A stretch of DNA of 64,000 nucleotides from Azorhizobium oxalatiphilum. GTDB lineage: Bacteria; Pseudomonadota; Alphaproteobacteria; Rhizobiales; Xanthobacteraceae. The stretch is from contig NZ_BMCT01000003.1 of NCBI RefSeq assembly GCF_014635325.1, forward strand, positions 372,001-436,000, read 5' to 3'. Below the pieces are notes generated by a model. That model searched no databases. It was not told where the DNA came from and saw only the letters and a list, made by a program, of their open reading frames with translations. Positions 16,607 through 28,063 of this stretch are shown one piece after another (the stretch's first letter is position 1; each line of letters begins with the position of its first letter). Both the position numbers and the translations under genes were made by a program.

Positions 16607-19387
16607 TCAGGCGAAGCGGCCGTGGCAGTGCTTGAACTTCTTGCCGGTGCCGCAGGGGCACAGCTCGTTGCGGCCGACCTTGCCCCAGGTGGAGGGATCG
16701 TTCGGGTCGCGATCAGCCGCTGCAACGGTCACGTCGCTCGCCAGCGTCATCTCCGGACGGCCGCCGATAGCTGCGCCGCTGGTCGAGAACTCGTCCTCGC
16801 CGGTGCTGGGGTCCAGGTGATGGGCCTCCATGGGCGGCAACTCGGCGGGCTGCGGCGTAGAGACGATCTCCACCCGCATCAGCTGCGAGGTGACGATCTC
16901 GCGCAGGCGGCCCAGCATGGATGCGAACAGCTGGAAGGCTTCGGACTTGTACTCGTTCAACGGATCACGCTGGCCGTAGCCGCGCAGGCCGATGACCTGA
17001 CGCAGGTGATCCAGGAGCGCGATGTGCTCGCGCCACAGGTGATCCAGCGTCTGCAGCAGGACCGACTTCTCCACATAGCGCATCAGCTCGGGGCCGTACT
17101 GGGCGCTCTTGGCGGCCATCCACTCGTCGGCCTTCTGGATGATGCGCTCGGTGACTTCCGGCCCGGCGATGCCTTCTTCCTTCGCCCAGTCTTCGACGGG
17201 CAGGTCGAGGGTCAGCACCTCGCGCACGGCGGCATCAAGCCCCTTCACGTCCCACTGCTCGGGATAGGCATTGACGGGAATGTACTTGGCCACAAGATCG
17301 GTGATCACGTCGTGGCGCATGTCCGCGACGGTCTCGGCCACGTCTTCGTCATTCATCAGCTCGACGCGCTGCTCGAACACCACCTTGCGCTGGTCGTTGA
17401 GCACGTCGTCATACTTGAGGACGTTCTTGCGCATGTCGTAGTTGCGCGCCTCGACCTTCTGCTGCGCCTTCTCCAGAGCCCGGTTGATCCAGGGATGGAT
17501 GATCGCCTCGCCTTCCTTCAGGCCGAGGCGCTTCAGCATGCCTTCGAGCCGATCGGACCCGAAGATGCGCATGAGGTCGTCTTCCAGCGACAGGAAGAAC
17601 TTGGAATGGCCGGGGTCGCCCTGACGGCCGGAGCGGCCGCGCAGCTGGTTGTCGATGCGGCGGCTTTCGTGGCGCTCGGTGCCGAGCACATAGAGGCCGC
17701 CGGCATCCAGCGCCTTCTGCTTCAGAGCCGAGATTTCCTCGCGGATCCTGTGTTCGGCGGCTTCCCGCTCGGGCCCGGCGGGCATGTCGCCCAGTTCCTC
17801 GGCGAAGCGCATCTCGGCATTGCCGCCGAGCTGGATGTCGGTGCCGCGGCCGGCCATGTTGGTGGCGATCGTCACCGCGCCCGGCACGCCGGCCTGCGCC
17901 ACGATGAAGGCTTCCTGCTCGTGGTAGCGGGCGTTCAGCACTGCGAAGCTGCGGCCGTCCGAACCGGCGGTGAAGGCCTCGCGGTCGGAGAAGTCCTTCT
18001 GCTTCATGCCCGCCTGCTTCAGGCGCTCGGCCAGAAGCTCGGACTTCTCGATGGAGGTGGTGCCCACCAGCACGGGCTGCTGGCGCGCCGCGCATTCCTC
18101 GATCAGCTTGACGATGGCGTCGAACTTCTCGTGGTTGGTCCGGTAGACCTCGTCATCGTCATCGATGCGCTGGACCTTGCGGTTGGTGGGCACTTCCACC
18201 ACGTCCAGCTTGTAGATGTCGGCGAACTCGGCCGCCTCGGTGGCGGCGGTGCCGGTCATGCCGCCCAGCCGCTCGTAGAGGCGGAAATAGTTCTGGAAGG
18301 TGATGGACGCCAGCGTCTGATTCTCGGGCTGGACGGTGACGTGTTCCTTGGCCTCCAGCGCCTGATGCAGGCCTTCCGAATAACGGCGGCCCGGCATCAT
18401 GCGGCCGGTGAACTCGTCAATGATCACCACTTCGTCGTTGCGCACGATGTAGTCCTTGTCCCGCTGGAACAGGGTGTGCGCGCGCAGCGCCTGATTGACG
18501 TGGTGGACCACCGAGACGTTCTCGATGTCGTAGAGGGACTCGGCCTTCAGCAGGCCGGCATCCCGCAGCGTCTGCTCCATCTTCTCCATGCCGGCTTCGG
18601 TCATGGCGACGGTGCGCTGCTTCTCGTCCACCTCATAGTCGCCCTTGTTCAGGTGCGGGATGAAGGTGTCGATGGTGTTGTAGAAATCCGAGCGGTCGTC
18701 GAGCGGGCCGGAGATGATGAGCGGCGTGCGGGCCTCGTCCACAAGGATCGAGTCCACCTCGTCGACGATGGCGAAGAAGTGCGGGCGCTGCACCATCTGG
18801 GCGCGCTCATACTTCATGTTGTCGCGCAGATAGTCGAAGCCCAGCTCGTTGTTGGTGGCGTAGGTAACGTCGCTCTCGTAGGCCGCCCGGCGCTGGTCGT
18901 CGTCGAGGCCATGGACGATGATGCCCGTGGTCAGGCCGAGGAAGCCGTAGATGCGGGCCATCCATTCGGCGTCGCGCTTGGCGAGATAGTCGTTCACCGT
19001 CACCACGTGCACGCCCTTGCCGGCGAGCGCGTTGAGATAGACGGCGAGCGTGGCCACAAGGGTCTTGCCTTCGCCGGTGCGCATCTCGGCGATGCCGGCA
19101 TCATGCAGCACCATGCCGCCGATGAGCTGCACGTCGAAGTGGCGCATGCCCATGACGCGCTTGGCCGCCTCGCGCACCGTGGCGAAGGCGGGCACAAGCA
19201 GGTCGTCAAGGCTCTTGCCTTCGGCGATCTGCTGACGGAACGTCAGGGTGCGTTCACGCAGCTGCTGGTCCGTGAGCTTTTCAAGCTCGGGTTCCAGCTT
19301 GTTGATCGCGTCCACGGTGGGCCGATAACCGCGCACCCGGCGATCGTTCGCGGAGCCGAAAATCTTGCGGGCGAGTCCACCAAGCAT
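16607..19387 (-). CDS. secA: Preprotein translocase ATPase SecA
   Basis: 926 residues from [12 protein letters not shown], the usual alphaproteobacterial start; upstream in-frame codons are not conserved. DEAD motor: Walker A GEGKT at 105-109, DEVD at 209-212, and the second ATPase half with the [12 protein letters not shown] motif. The preprotein cross-linking and helical scaffold regions follow. The C-terminus ends in the zinc-binding SecB/phospholipid tail with Cys910, Cys912, Cys921 and His922 ([13 protein letters not shown]). It drives secretory proteins through SecYEG at the inner membrane. Single-gene leftward transcript, ending at the shared terminator. Confidence 0.98.
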   Translation of the reverse strand: MLGGLARKIFGSANDRRVRGYRPTVDAINKLEPELEKLTDQQLRERTLTFRQQIAEGKSLDDLLVPAFATVREAAKRVMGMRHFDVQLIGGMVLHDAGIAEMRTGEGKTLVATLAVYLNALAGKGVHVVTVNDYLAKRDAEWMARIYGFLGLTTGIIVHGLDDDQRRAAYESDVTYATNNELGFDYLRDNMKYERAQMVQRPHFFAIVDEVDSILVDEARTPLIISGPLDDRSDFYNTIDTFIPHLNKGDYEVDEKQRTVAMTEAGMEKMEQTLRDAGLLKAESLYDIENVSVVHHVNQALRAHTLFQRDKDYIVRNDEVVIIDEFTGRMMPGRRYSEGLHQALEAKEHVTVQPENQTLASITFQNYFRLYERLGGMTGTAATEAAEFADIYKLDVVEVPTNRKVQRIDDDDEVYRTNHEKFDAIVKLIEECAARQQPVLVGTTSIEKSELLAERLKQAGMKQKDFSDREAFTAGSDGRSFAVLNARYHEQEAFIVAQAGVPGAVTIATNMAGRGTDIQLGGNAEMRFAEELGDMPAGPEREAAEHRIREEISALKQKALDAGGLYVLGTERHESRRIDNQLRGRSGRQGDPGHSKFFLSLEDDLMRIFGSDRLEGMLKRLGLKEGEAIIHPWINRALEKAQQKVEARNYDMRKNVLKYDDVLNDQRKVVFEQRVELMNDEDVAETVADMRHDVITDLVAKYIPVNAYPEQWDVKGLDAAVREVLTLDLPVEDWAKEEGIAGPEVTERIIQKADEWMAAKSAQYGPELMRYVEKSVLLQTLDHLWREHIALLDHLRQVIGLRGYGQRDPLNEYKSEAFQLFASMLGRLREIVTSQLMRVEIVSTPQPAELPPMEAHHLDPSTGEDEFSTSGAAIGGRPEMTLASDVTVAAADRDPNDPSTWGKVGRNELCPCGTGKKFKHCHGRFA

Positions 19388-19814
19388 GTGTCGCGTCTCA
19401 TTCCGTGCCGTCTTCGTGCAGCGGAGGGCGGAGACGGCCGCCGGACCCTCCGGGTATGGGGCGCCCTCATCGACGCAAGAAAGCGTCAGCAAGTCCGCTG
19501 GATAGTCCCGGCAGCGGCTGCGGCGATTAGGCCACACTGAGCCCAAAAAACACCGCGACGAGCCGCCTGACACGTCGAGGGGAGACTTATGAACGGGTTG
19601 CCGGCTTGTCAATGCAAGGAGGGGTGGGAAATGCCCATCGGCGCGCTTTCCGTTGGGCGGAGCGGGGTCTGGTAACTTTTTGCCGCCTCGGGACAGGCGA
19701 CATCTCACCGTTACGGAAAGCCCTTTTCATGTGAATGGGTTCGGTTGGCCTTGCATGGACAGGCGCGGCGCCCACTGCTTAGTATCCGCATGGTTGCATG
19801 CCGGGGGATGGGTG
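19388..19814. other. Divergent intergenic region between secA and the RND operon
   Basis: About 430 bp that must hold the promoters of both secA (leftward) and the efflux adaptor (rightward). I found no strong palindrome, no regulator gene and no leader resembling SecM. Confidence 0.4.
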
Positions 19815-21050
19815 ATGATGGAGTTCGTGCGGTTCGAGGGCCGGCAGGGCAAGGGGCGGGCCGTGCGCGGATTGCGTGCGGGATGTGCCGTTTTGGCCGT
19901 TCTTGCTGTCGCTGCCTGCAGCGAGAAGAACGAATATGTCGCGCCCCCGCCGCCCACCGTGACGGTCGCACCCGCTCTCTTCCAGCCGGTGACGCGCTAC
20001 CTTGAGCTCACCGGCAACACCGCCTCCATCAACACCGTGGACCTGAACGCCCGCGTTCAGGGCTTCCTCACCAGCATCAACTACAAGGATGGTGCGCCGG
20101 TGAAGAAGGGCGACCTGCTCTTCGTCATTGAGCAGGATCAGTACAAGGCCGATCTCGATCAGGCGCAGGCGACGCTGGCGGCCAAGCAGGCGGCGCAGGT
20201 GCAGGCCGAGGCCGAGTACAATCGCCAGAGCCAGCTTGCCAAGCAGGACTTCTCATCGCAGGCCACCCTCGATCAGGCGCGCGCCAAGCGCGACGGTGCG
20301 GTGGCGGACGTGCAGAACGCGCAGGCCAGCGTCGAGCTCGCCAAGATCAACCTCGGCTATACCGAGGTGCGGGCGCCCTTCAACGGCGTGGTGACGGCGC
20401 ATCTCCAGGACGTGGGTGCGCTGGTGGGCTACGGCAGCCCCACCAAGCTCGCCACCATCGTCGAGGTGAACCCCATCTATGTGTGGTTCTCGGTCTCCGA
20501 GACGCAGGTTCTGCGCATCAAGGAAGGCCTTGCCAAGCAGGGCAAGACCCTGCGCTCCGTGCAGGCGGACCTCGCCAACATTCCCGTCGAGGTCGGCCTT
20601 CAGGATGAAGAGGGCTATCCGCACAAGGGCCACCTCGATTACGTGGCGCCGCAGGTGGACGCCAATACCGGCACGCTGTCCGTGCGTGGCATCTTCAACA
20701 ACGACAACCTCGCTCTCATTCCCGGCCTGTTTGCTCGCATCCGCCTGCCGCTCGGCCCGGCGGCTGATACCGTGTTGGTGCAGGATGCAGCCATCGGCAC
20801 GAACCAGAGCGGCAGCTATGTGCTGGTGGTCGGGGCCGACAACGTGGTCAAGCAGCAGAACGTGACGCTGGGACAGGTTCAGGGGCAGGGCCTCAGGGCC
20901 CTGACCGGCGGCCTCGCCAAGGGCGATCAGGTCGTCATCAATGGCATGCAGCGTGCCATTCCCGGCTCCAAGGTGACGGTGCAGCAGGGCGCCATGGCGG
21001 CGGACCAGAAGAAAGCCGAGGCGCCTGCGGCGCTGGCGCCCAAGAACTGA
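19815..21050 (+). CDS. RND efflux periplasmic adaptor (AcrA/MexA family), copy 1
   Basis: 411 residues from the first of two adjacent ATGs. Lipoprotein signal with lipobox LAVAAC (Cys about 35). Lipoyl/barrel-sandwich halves flank a helical hairpin rich in Gln/Ala (DQAQATLAAKQAAQVQAEAEY); the LGYTEVRAPFNGVV motif marks the second lipoyl half. The beta-barrel (about 240-320) and membrane-proximal domain complete the fold. It should link the RND pump at 21082-24300 to an outer-membrane TolC-like channel encoded elsewhere. 31 nt separate it from the pump gene. Confidence 0.92.
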   Translation: MMEFVRFEGRQGKGRAVRGLRAGCAVLAVLAVAACSEKNEYVAPPPPTVTVAPALFQPVTRYLELTGNTASINTVDLNARVQGFLTSINYKDGAPVKKGDLLFVIEQDQYKADLDQAQATLAAKQAAQVQAEAEYNRQSQLAKQDFSSQATLDQARAKRDGAVADVQNAQASVELAKINLGYTEVRAPFNGVVTAHLQDVGALVGYGSPTKLATIVEVNPIYVWFSVSETQVLRIKEGLAKQGKTLRSVQADLANIPVEVGLQDEEGYPHKGHLDYVAPQVDANTGTLSVRGIFNNDNLALIPGLFARIRLPLGPAADTVLVQDAAIGTNQSGSYVLVVGADNVVKQQNVTLGQVQGQGLRALTGGLAKGDQVVINGMQRAIPGSKVTVQQGAMAADQKKAEAPAALAPKN

Positions 21051-21081
21051 GCATCCGGCCCCTCATACACAGGCGGCGATC

Positions 21082-24000
21082 ATGATTTCGCGCTTTTTCA
21101 TCGAGCGGCCGGTTCTGGCGAACGTGCTGGCGCTGTTCTTCGTCCTCATCGGCCTGGTGTGTCTGCTGCGCCTGCCGGTGGCCCAATATCCCAACATCGT
21201 GCCGCCCACTGTGACGGTGAGCGTCAACTATCCCGGCGCCAGCGCGAAGACGCTGGTGGACACGGTCGCCCTGCCCATCGAGCAGCAGGTGAACGGCGTC
21301 GAGGGCATGATCTACATGCAGTCCTGGTCCGCCAGCGACGGCACCTACACGCTGGTGGTCACTTTCGCCATTGGCACCGATCCGAACATGGCGCAGGTGC
21401 TGGTGCAGAACCGCGTCTCCATCGCGCTGGCCTCGCTGCCGTCCTCGGTGCAGCAGCAGGGCGTGACGGTGCTGCAGAAGGGCACGTCGATCCTCGAATT
21501 CGTGGCGCTGACCTCGCCCGACGGCAAGTACGACGGCCTCTATCTGTCCAACTACGCCATCATCAACATCCAGAACGAGCTGGCCCGACTGCCGGGCATC
21601 GGCAACGTGCTGGTGTTCGGTGCCGGTGAGTACGCCATGCGCGTCTGGCTCGATCCGGACAAGCTGCAGACGTTCGGCCTGACCCCGAATGATGTCATCA
21701 ACGCCATCAAGGCCCAGAGCCAGGAAGTGACGGCCGGCCAGACCGGCATGCCGCCGGCTCCTGCCAACACCAGCTTCCAATATACGGTGAACATCCAGGG
21801 CCGCCTCAACGACGTGCCCGACTATGAGAACATCATCGTCAAGGTGAACAACGAGGACGGCGGGCGCATCCTGCGGGTGCGCGACGTGGGCCGGGTGGAG
21901 CTGGGCGCACAGAGCTACAGCAAGTCCTTCTCGCTGGATGGCAAGCCGGCGGCCGGCATCGCCATCTTCCAGCTGCCGAGCGCCAACGCGCTTCAGGTGG
22001 CTGCGAGCGTCAAGGACAAGATGGAGGAGCTGAAGGGCAGTTTCCCCCAGGGCGTCTCCTATGAGATTCCCTTCAACACCACCGATTTCGTCACGGCCTC
22101 CATCGACGAGGTCTACAAGACGCTGATCGAGGCCGGCCTCCTCGTGCTGGTGGTGATCATCGTCTTCCTGCAGGACTGGCGGGCCACACTGGTGCCGGCG
22201 ACCACGGTGCCCGTGACCATCATCGGCGCCTTCGCCGCCATGGCGGCCATGGGTTTCACCATCAATCTGTCGACCCTGTTCGCCCTGATCCTCGCCATCG
22301 GCATCGTGGTGGACGATGCCATCGTCATCGTGGAGGGCGTGGCGCGACATATCGAGGAGGGGATGCCCGGCCGCGAGGCGGCCGAGAAGGCCATGGACGA
22401 GCTGTTCGGTCCGGTTATCGGCATCACGCTGGTGCTGATGTCCGTGTTCCTGCCGGCCTCCTTCATTCCGGGCCTCACCGGCGAGATGTTCAAGCAGTTC
22501 GCGCTGGTGATCGCCGCCACGGCGCTGATCTCGGCCATCAATGCCGCGACCCTGAAGCCGACCCAGTGCGCGCTCTGGCTGCGCCCGCCGACCCCGCCGG
22601 AGAAGCGCAACGTCTTCTATCGCGGCTTCAATGCCGTCTATGACCGGGCGGAGCACTGGTACGCGGGCCTCATGAACCGCATGGTGCATCGCTCGGGCCT
22701 GATGGCCGTGGTGGCGCTGATCCTGATCGGTGTCGCCGGCTATGGCCTGACCCGCATTCCGACGTCCTTCCTGCCCATCGAGGATCAGGGCTATTTCGTG
22801 CTGGCGGTTCAGCTGCCGGACGGCGCCTCGACGGAGCGGACGACGGCGGTCGTTTCGAGGGTGAGCGAGATCACCAAGAAGATCCCGGGCGTGGCCTCGG
22901 TCATCGGCATCACCGGCATCTCGGCGCTGGACAACAATGCCTCGCTGTCGAGCGCCGGCGTGCTCTATGTGACGCTCACCCCATGGGACGTTCGCACCAA
23001 GGAGAAGGGACAGGATCTCCTGTCGCTCTACAACCGCTTCAATGCCGACATGGGCAAGGTGGAGGAGGCGAGCATCCTCGTGCTGGTGCCGCCCGCCATC
23101 CAGGGCATCGGCAATGCCTCCGGCTTCACCATGCAGCCGCAGATCCGCGACGGTAACTTCGACTATGAGCTGCTGCAGAAGGTGACGCAGACCATGATTG
23201 AGCGCGGACAGGCCCAGTCCGGCCTGTCGCATCTGGGCACCTCGTTCCGCACCAGCTCGCCGCAGCTGAACGTGGAGGTCAACCGCATCAAGGCGGAGAC
23301 GCTGGGCATCACGGTGGGGCAGGTGTTCGACACCATCTCCGCTTATGTGGGCTCCACCTACATCACGCAGATCAACAAGTTCGGCAATGTGTTCCAGGTC
23401 TATGCGCAGGCCGAGCCGCAGTATCGCGTGCGTCCGGAAGACCTGAGCAACCTGAAGGTGAAGGCCGGCAACGGAACCATGGTTCCGATCGGCACCCTCA
23501 TCGATGTGAAGGTGGTTCCGGGCGCGCCGCTGATCTCGCTCTATAACGTCTACCCGACTGCCACCATCGTCGGCGGCAATGCGCCGGGCTTCTCCTCCGG
23601 TCAGGCGCTGGATCTGATGGAGCAGATCGCCAAGGCCACCCTGCCGCCGGGCATGGGCTTCTCCTGGACGGCCATGTCCTATCAGGAGAAGCAGGTGGGC
23701 TCGCAGATGTACTACGTCTTTGCGCTGGCCATTCTGCTCGTCTACATGGTGCTCGCCGGCCAGTATGAGAGCTGGATCCAGCCGCTCTCCGTCATCCTCG
23801 CGGTGCCGCTGGCGCTGCTGGGCACGGTGGGCGCGCTATTGGGGCTGGGGGTGGCGAACAACCTCTATACCCAGATCGGCCTCGTGCTGCTGATCGCGCT
23901 GGCCTCCAAGAACGCCATCCTGATCGTGGAATATGCTCGCGAGAAGCGGGCGGAAGGCATGGATATCAGCGCGGCGGCGGTGGAGGCGGCACGCCTGCGC

Positions 24001-24300
24001 TTCCGTCCCATCCTGATGACGTCCTTCGCCTTCATCCTCGGCGTGCTGCCGCTGGTGTTCGCGACGGGGGCTGGCGCCAACTCGCGCAAGTCCATCGGCA
24101 TCGCCGTGGTCTCGGGCATGCTGGCCTCCACCTGCCTTGCGGTGCTGTTCGTGCCGTCCTTCTACACGGTGCTCCAGCGCTTCGAGGAACGCTTCTTCAA
24201 GAAGGCGCCGCCGGCCCATGGTGCGTCAGGCCATGGCGCGCCGCCGCCCGGTGGCGACAAGGGGCCGGCGCCGTCCGGCGAGGCTCCCGCCTCGGCCTGA
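21082..24300 (+). CDS. RND multidrug efflux permease (AcrB/MexB, HAE1 family), copy 1
   Basis: 1072 residues with the two-fold RND repeat: 12 membrane helices and two large periplasmic loops. The proton-relay pair Asp411-Asp412 lies in [12 protein letters not shown] (transmembrane helix 4, equal to Asp407/408 of AcrB). Start motif ISRFFIERPVLANVLALFF and FLPIEDQGYF are typical. It works as a homotrimer exporting amphiphilic drugs, dyes or metabolites using the proton gradient. Operon with the adaptor; no outer-membrane factor and no local regulator, so control is remote. The C-terminal Pro/Gly/Ala tail is low-complexity. Confidence 0.95.
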   Translation: MISRFFIERPVLANVLALFFVLIGLVCLLRLPVAQYPNIVPPTVTVSVNYPGASAKTLVDTVALPIEQQVNGVEGMIYMQSWSASDGTYTLVVTFAIGTDPNMAQVLVQNRVSIALASLPSSVQQQGVTVLQKGTSILEFVALTSPDGKYDGLYLSNYAIINIQNELARLPGIGNVLVFGAGEYAMRVWLDPDKLQTFGLTPNDVINAIKAQSQEVTAGQTGMPPAPANTSFQYTVNIQGRLNDVPDYENIIVKVNNEDGGRILRVRDVGRVELGAQSYSKSFSLDGKPAAGIAIFQLPSANALQVAASVKDKMEELKGSFPQGVSYEIPFNTTDFVTASIDEVYKTLIEAGLLVLVVIIVFLQDWRATLVPATTVPVTIIGAFAAMAAMGFTINLSTLFALILAIGIVVDDAIVIVEGVARHIEEGMPGREAAEKAMDELFGPVIGITLVLMSVFLPASFIPGLTGEMFKQFALVIAATALISAINAATLKPTQCALWLRPPTPPEKRNVFYRGFNAVYDRAEHWYAGLMNRMVHRSGLMAVVALILIGVAGYGLTRIPTSFLPIEDQGYFVLAVQLPDGASTERTTAVVSRVSEITKKIPGVASVIGITGISALDNNASLSSAGVLYVTLTPWDVRTKEKGQDLLSLYNRFNADMGKVEEASILVLVPPAIQGIGNASGFTMQPQIRDGNFDYELLQKVTQTMIERGQAQSGLSHLGTSFRTSSPQLNVEVNRIKAETLGITVGQVFDTISAYVGSTYITQINKFGNVFQVYAQAEPQYRVRPEDLSNLKVKAGNGTMVPIGTLIDVKVVPGAPLISLYNVYPTATIVGGNAPGFSSGQALDLMEQIAKATLPPGMGFSWTAMSYQEKQVGSQMYYVFALAILLVYMVLAGQYESWIQPLSVILAVPLALLGTVGALLGLGVANNLYTQIGLVLLIALASKNAILIVEYAREKRAEGMDISAAAVEAARLRFRPILMTSFAFILGVLPLVFATGAGANSRKSIGIAVVSGMLASTCLAVLFVPSFYTVLQRFEERFFKKAPPAHGASGHGAPPPGGDKGPAPSGEAPASA

Positions 24301-24309
24301 ATTGGTCTC

Positions 24310-24332
24310 GCGACGGGCCGGTGGCCCGTCGC
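24310..24332 (+). terminator. Hairpin after the RND pump gene
   Basis: Perfect 10-bp stem (24310-24319 with 24323-24332), 3-nt loop, but no U-run after it. A weak terminator or mRNA 3' stabiliser. Confidence 0.5.
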
Positions 24333-24438
24333 TCTGCATTCCAAAGTGGCATCCGCCGCCACAAAGTCGAGCTTTCTCGGTTGCAACCCCTTGTTTAACC
24401 TCGGGCGGACGCTGCCCGCCCGACCTTGGTGATTGCTG

Positions 24439-27400
24439 ATGGCCATTCTTGCGAAATTGCATCATGTTACCAGTTACAATTACGACAAGCCGGTGGCCCT
24501 TGGGCCGCAGATCATTCGCCTGCGCCCGGCGCCGCATACCCGCACCATCATTCCCGCTTATGCACTGAAGGTCTCGCCGGCCGAGCATTTCATCAACTGG
24601 CAGCAGGATCCGTTCGGCAACTGGCAGGCGCGCCTTGTCTTCCCGGAGCGAACCACGCAGTTCAAGATCGAGGTCGATCTGCTGGCGGACCTCGCCATCG
24701 TCAATCCGTTCGATTTCTTCATCGAGGAGGAAGCCGAGCACTTCCCCTTCACCTATACGCCCGAGGTGAAGGCCGAACTGACGCCCTATCTGGAGCTGGA
24801 CGATTCCGGCCCGCTGCTGGATGCCTTTGTGGCCGGCATTTCGCGGGAGAAGCGGCGGACCGTCGATTTCCTCGTGGAGCTGAACCAGCAGGTGCAGAGC
24901 GACGTGGGCTACGTCATCCGCATGGAGCCCGGCGTGCAGACGCCGGACGAGACGCTGTCCAGCGCGCTCGGCTCCTGCCGCGATTCCGGCTGGCTGCTGG
25001 TGCAGGTGCTGCGCCGCCTAGGTCTCGCCGCCCGTTTCGTCTCCGGCTACCTGATCCAGCTCCGCCCCGACGTGAAGTCGCTGGACGGCCCCTCCGGCAC
25101 GGAAGTGGACTTCACCGATCTGCACGCCTGGGCGGAAGTCTATCTGCCCGGCGCCGGCTGGATCGGCCTTGATGCCACCTCCGGCCTGTTGTGTGGCGAG
25201 GGGCATATCCCGCTCGCCTGCACGCCGCATTATCGCTCGGCCGCGCCCATCACCGGCCTCGTCGAGCCGGCGGAGGTTGAGTTCGACTTCGACATGCGGG
25301 TGACGCGCATCGCGGAGGCGCCGCGCGTCACCCTGCCGTTTTCCGACGAGAGCTGGGCCGCCCTCAATGAGCTGGGCGCGAAGGTGGACGCGGACCTGCT
25401 CGCCAATGATGTCCGCCTCACCATGGGCGGCGAGCCGACCTTCGTCTCCATCGACGACTATCAGGACGCCGAGTGGAACACGGCCGCCATGGGGCCGATG
25501 AAGCGGGTGCGTTCCGACGATCTGATCCGGCGGCTGCATGCGCGTTTCGCCCCCGGCGGCCTGCTGCATTATGCGCAGGGCAAGTGGTATCCGGGCGAGA
25601 GCCTGCCGCGCTGGTCCTTCGGCCTGTTCTGGCGCAAGGACGGCAAGCCGATCTGGAACAACATCGGCCTGATCGCCGAGGAAGCCGTGGACTATGGCGC
25701 TGGCGCCGCCGATGGCGAGCGCTTCAGCCGCGCGCTGGCCGAGCGGCTGGGCCTGCCGACGGACTTCGTGCTGCCAGCCTATGAGGACGTGGCGCAATTC
25801 ATCCTGAAGGAAGCTAACCTTCCGGAAAATCTCGAACCGGGTGATCCGCGCATCGAGGATCCCGTCGCCCGCAACGCCATGGCCCGCGCCTTCGCGAAGG
25901 GGCTGGGGATTGCCACCGGCCATGTGCTGCCGCTCTCCCATGTGCGGGGGCCGGACGGCGGCAGCGGCTGGCTGAGCGAGCGATGGAATTTCCGGCGCGA
26001 CCACCTGTTCCTCGTGCCCGGCGACAGCCCGGTGGGCTTCCGTATCCCGCTCAGTTCGCTGGCCTTCCTTCCCCCCACCGTGTACCCGCACACCCTGCCG
26101 GCCGACCCGCTGGAAATCCGCGATCCGCTGCCGGATCCGGACGAGATGGCTCAGGGCTATCGGCGCCAGGGCCAGGGCGGTGTCATTCCCGCCGCCGAGC
26201 GCGCCCGCCGCACCGCCAAGAGCTATCTGGCCTCCATTCCCGGCATCGGCCCCTTCCATGTGCGGACCGCGCTGGCGGTCGAGGCGCGCGACGGGCGGCT
26301 GTGCGTGTTCCTGCCTCCGCTGGAGGAGCTGGAAGCTTATCTGGAACTGGTCGCGGCCATCGAAGCCGTGGCGGCCGAGCTGAAGACGCCGGTGCATCTG
26401 GAAGGCTATCCGCCGCCGTTCGACCCCCGGCTGGACGTGATCCGCGTCGCGCCCGATCCGGGCGTGATCGAGGTGAACATCCACCCCTCCGCCACGTGGG
26501 CGGGCTGCGTGGATGTGACCCGCGCGGTCTATGAGGAAGCGCGTCTCGCCCGCCTCGGCACCGAGAAGTTCATGATCGACGGCCGCCATTCCGGCACCGG
26601 CGGTGGCAACCATGTGGTGGTGGGCGGCTCCACACCTGCGGACAGCCCGTTCCTGCGCCGACCGGACCTGCTCAAGAGCCTGATCTTGTTCTGGCAGCGG
26701 CATCCCTCGCTGTCCTATCTGTTCTCCGGCCTGTTCATCGGCCCCACCTCGCAGCATCCGCGCATCGACGAGGCTCGCCACGACAGCCTCTACGAACTGG
26801 AGATCGCGCTCTCCAAGTTCCCGCTGCCGGGTGGCGATGCACCGCCGCCGTGGCTGGTGGACCGCCTGCTGCGCAACATGCTGATGGACGTGACGGGCAA
26901 CACCCACCGCACGGAAATCTCCATCGACAAGCTCTATTCGCCGGACGGCCCCACCGGTCGCCTCGGGCTGGTGGAGTTCCGCTGTTTCGAGATGCCGCCG
27001 GACTGGCGCATGAGCCTGGCCCAGCAACTGCTGCTGCGCGCGCTCATCGCCATGTTCTGGCGCAAGCCGCTTCAGGGCGGCTGCGTGCGCTTCGGTACCG
27101 CGCTGAACGACCGCTACATGCTGCCACATTATTGCTGGGCGGATTTCGAGGACGTGCTGGCCGATCTGAAGGACGCCGGTTACGACTTCGACCCACTGTG
27201 GTTCCGCGCGCAGTTCGAGTTCCGTTTCCCCGCGTTCGGAAAGGTGCAGCGGGCGGGCGTGGACATCGAGGTGCGCCAGGCGCTGGAGCCCTGGCACGTG
27301 CTGGGCGAGGAAGGGGCCATCGGTGGCACCGTCCGTTACGTGGATTCCTCCGTGGAACGCGTGCAGGTGAAGGTGGAGGGCTTCGTGCCCGGCCGCTTCG

Positions 27401-27774
27401 TGCTCACCTGCAACGGCCGCCCGGTGCCGCTCACCCCCACCGGGCGCAACGGCACCTTCGTGGCGGGCGTGCGCTACAAGGCGTGGCAGCCGCCGGAGGG
27501 CCTGCACCCCACCATCCCCGTGCACACGCCGCTGGTGTTCGATCTGGTGGATACGTGGAATGGCCGCTCGCGCGGTGGCTGCGTCTACCATGTGGCGCAT
27601 CCGGCGGGTCGCAATTACGAGACCTTCCCTGTCAATTCCTACGAGGCGGAAGCCCGCCGCCTCGCCCGCTTCCAGGATCACGGCCATACGCCCGGCGCCG
27701 TCCATGTGGCGGCGGAGACAGCGCCCGACGAGTTCCCGACGACGCTCGACCTGCGGCGGCCCATCGGCGTGTAG
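24439..27774 (+). CDS. Transglutaminase-DUF2126 fusion (putative amidoligase)
   Basis: 1111 residues from the ATG at 24439. An N-terminal bacterial transglutaminase-like domain (about 1-290; N-terminal region [18 protein letters not shown]) carries the papain-like triad: Cys180 in LGSCRDSGW, His229 in DLHAWAEVY and Asp245 in GLDATSG. From about 310 to the end is DUF2126, described in domain databases as a putative amidoligase of the glutamine-synthetase-like fold, with [26 protein letters not shown] and [14 protein letters not shown] as its most conserved blocks. Cytoplasmic; no signal peptide. First of a three-gene rightward cassette with ATP-grasp and a second transglutaminase. Substrate unknown. 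Confidence 0.92.
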   Translation: MAILAKLHHVTSYNYDKPVALGPQIIRLRPAPHTRTIIPAYALKVSPAEHFINWQQDPFGNWQARLVFPERTTQFKIEVDLLADLAIVNPFDFFIEEEAEHFPFTYTPEVKAELTPYLELDDSGPLLDAFVAGISREKRRTVDFLVELNQQVQSDVGYVIRMEPGVQTPDETLSSALGSCRDSGWLLVQVLRRLGLAARFVSGYLIQLRPDVKSLDGPSGTEVDFTDLHAWAEVYLPGAGWIGLDATSGLLCGEGHIPLACTPHYRSAAPITGLVEPAEVEFDFDMRVTRIAEAPRVTLPFSDESWAALNELGAKVDADLLANDVRLTMGGEPTFVSIDDYQDAEWNTAAMGPMKRVRSDDLIRRLHARFAPGGLLHYAQGKWYPGESLPRWSFGLFWRKDGKPIWNNIGLIAEEAVDYGAGAADGERFSRALAERLGLPTDFVLPAYEDVAQFILKEANLPENLEPGDPRIEDPVARNAMARAFAKGLGIATGHVLPLSHVRGPDGGSGWLSERWNFRRDHLFLVPGDSPVGFRIPLSSLAFLPPTVYPHTLPADPLEIRDPLPDPDEMAQGYRRQGQGGVIPAAERARRTAKSYLASIPGIGPFHVRTALAVEARDGRLCVFLPPLEELEAYLELVAAIEAVAAELKTPVHLEGYPPPFDPRLDVIRVAPDPGVIEVNIHPSATWAGCVDVTRAVYEEARLARLGTEKFMIDGRHSGTGGGNHVVVGGSTPADSPFLRRPDLLKSLILFWQRHPSLSYLFSGLFIGPTSQHPRIDEARHDSLYELEIALSKFPLPGGDAPPPWLVDRLLRNMLMDVTGNTHRTEISIDKLYSPDGPTGRLGLVEFRCFEMPPDWRMSLAQQLLLRALIAMFWRKPLQGGCVRFGTALNDRYMLPHYCWADFEDVLADLKDAGYDFDPLWFRAQFEFRFPAFGKVQRAGVDIEVRQALEPWHVLGEEGAIGGTVRYVDSSVERVQVKVEGFVPGRFVLTCNGRPVPLTPTGRNGTFVAGVRYKAWQPPEGLHPTIPVHTPLVFDLVDTWNGRSRGGCVYHVAHPAGRNYETFPVNSYEAEARRLARFQDHGHTPGAVHVAAETAPDEFPTTLDLRRPIGV

Positions 27775-28063
27775 GTGCGGCAACCCGGCCGCCGGGGCAT
27801 GCCCGGCGGACCGCCTTTCGGGCGGCTGCCCTTGCGCGGGCCCGCATGGCATGATCCTTTGCCGCCGCCGCATCGTAGGAAGCTCTGCCGTGATGTGCTG
27901 CAGCTGTGCGCTGTGGTGGAGGTTTACAGATTGGCCGTGCCGGTCCGGGGGGATCGGCATGGCGGTGATCTCCGCAGCCTCAGGCAAGCGGCCTGTCGTC
28001 CAATAGGCCTGATCCCTGCCTGAGCGACTGGCGGGATGGGCGGAGCGAATGTGAGGAGGGGCG
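27775..28063 (+). other. Interval with GC-rich hairpins inside the amidoligase cassette
   Basis: 289 bp without a credible gene. An 8-bp stem (27789-27796 with 27802-27809) and a 5-bp stem (27811-27815 with 27821-27825) follow the DUF2126 gene, with no U-run. The cassette may therefore be transcribed in two units or with attenuation between them. A ribosome site (GAGGAGGGG) leads into the next gene. Confidence 0.4.

Noticed and set aside
16547-19540. Very long open frame (997 codons) on the + strand opposite secA
   Set aside because: It is the antisense of secA, a product of high-GC codon bias; composition is Leu/Val/His-rich with no domain, and it overlaps the terminator.
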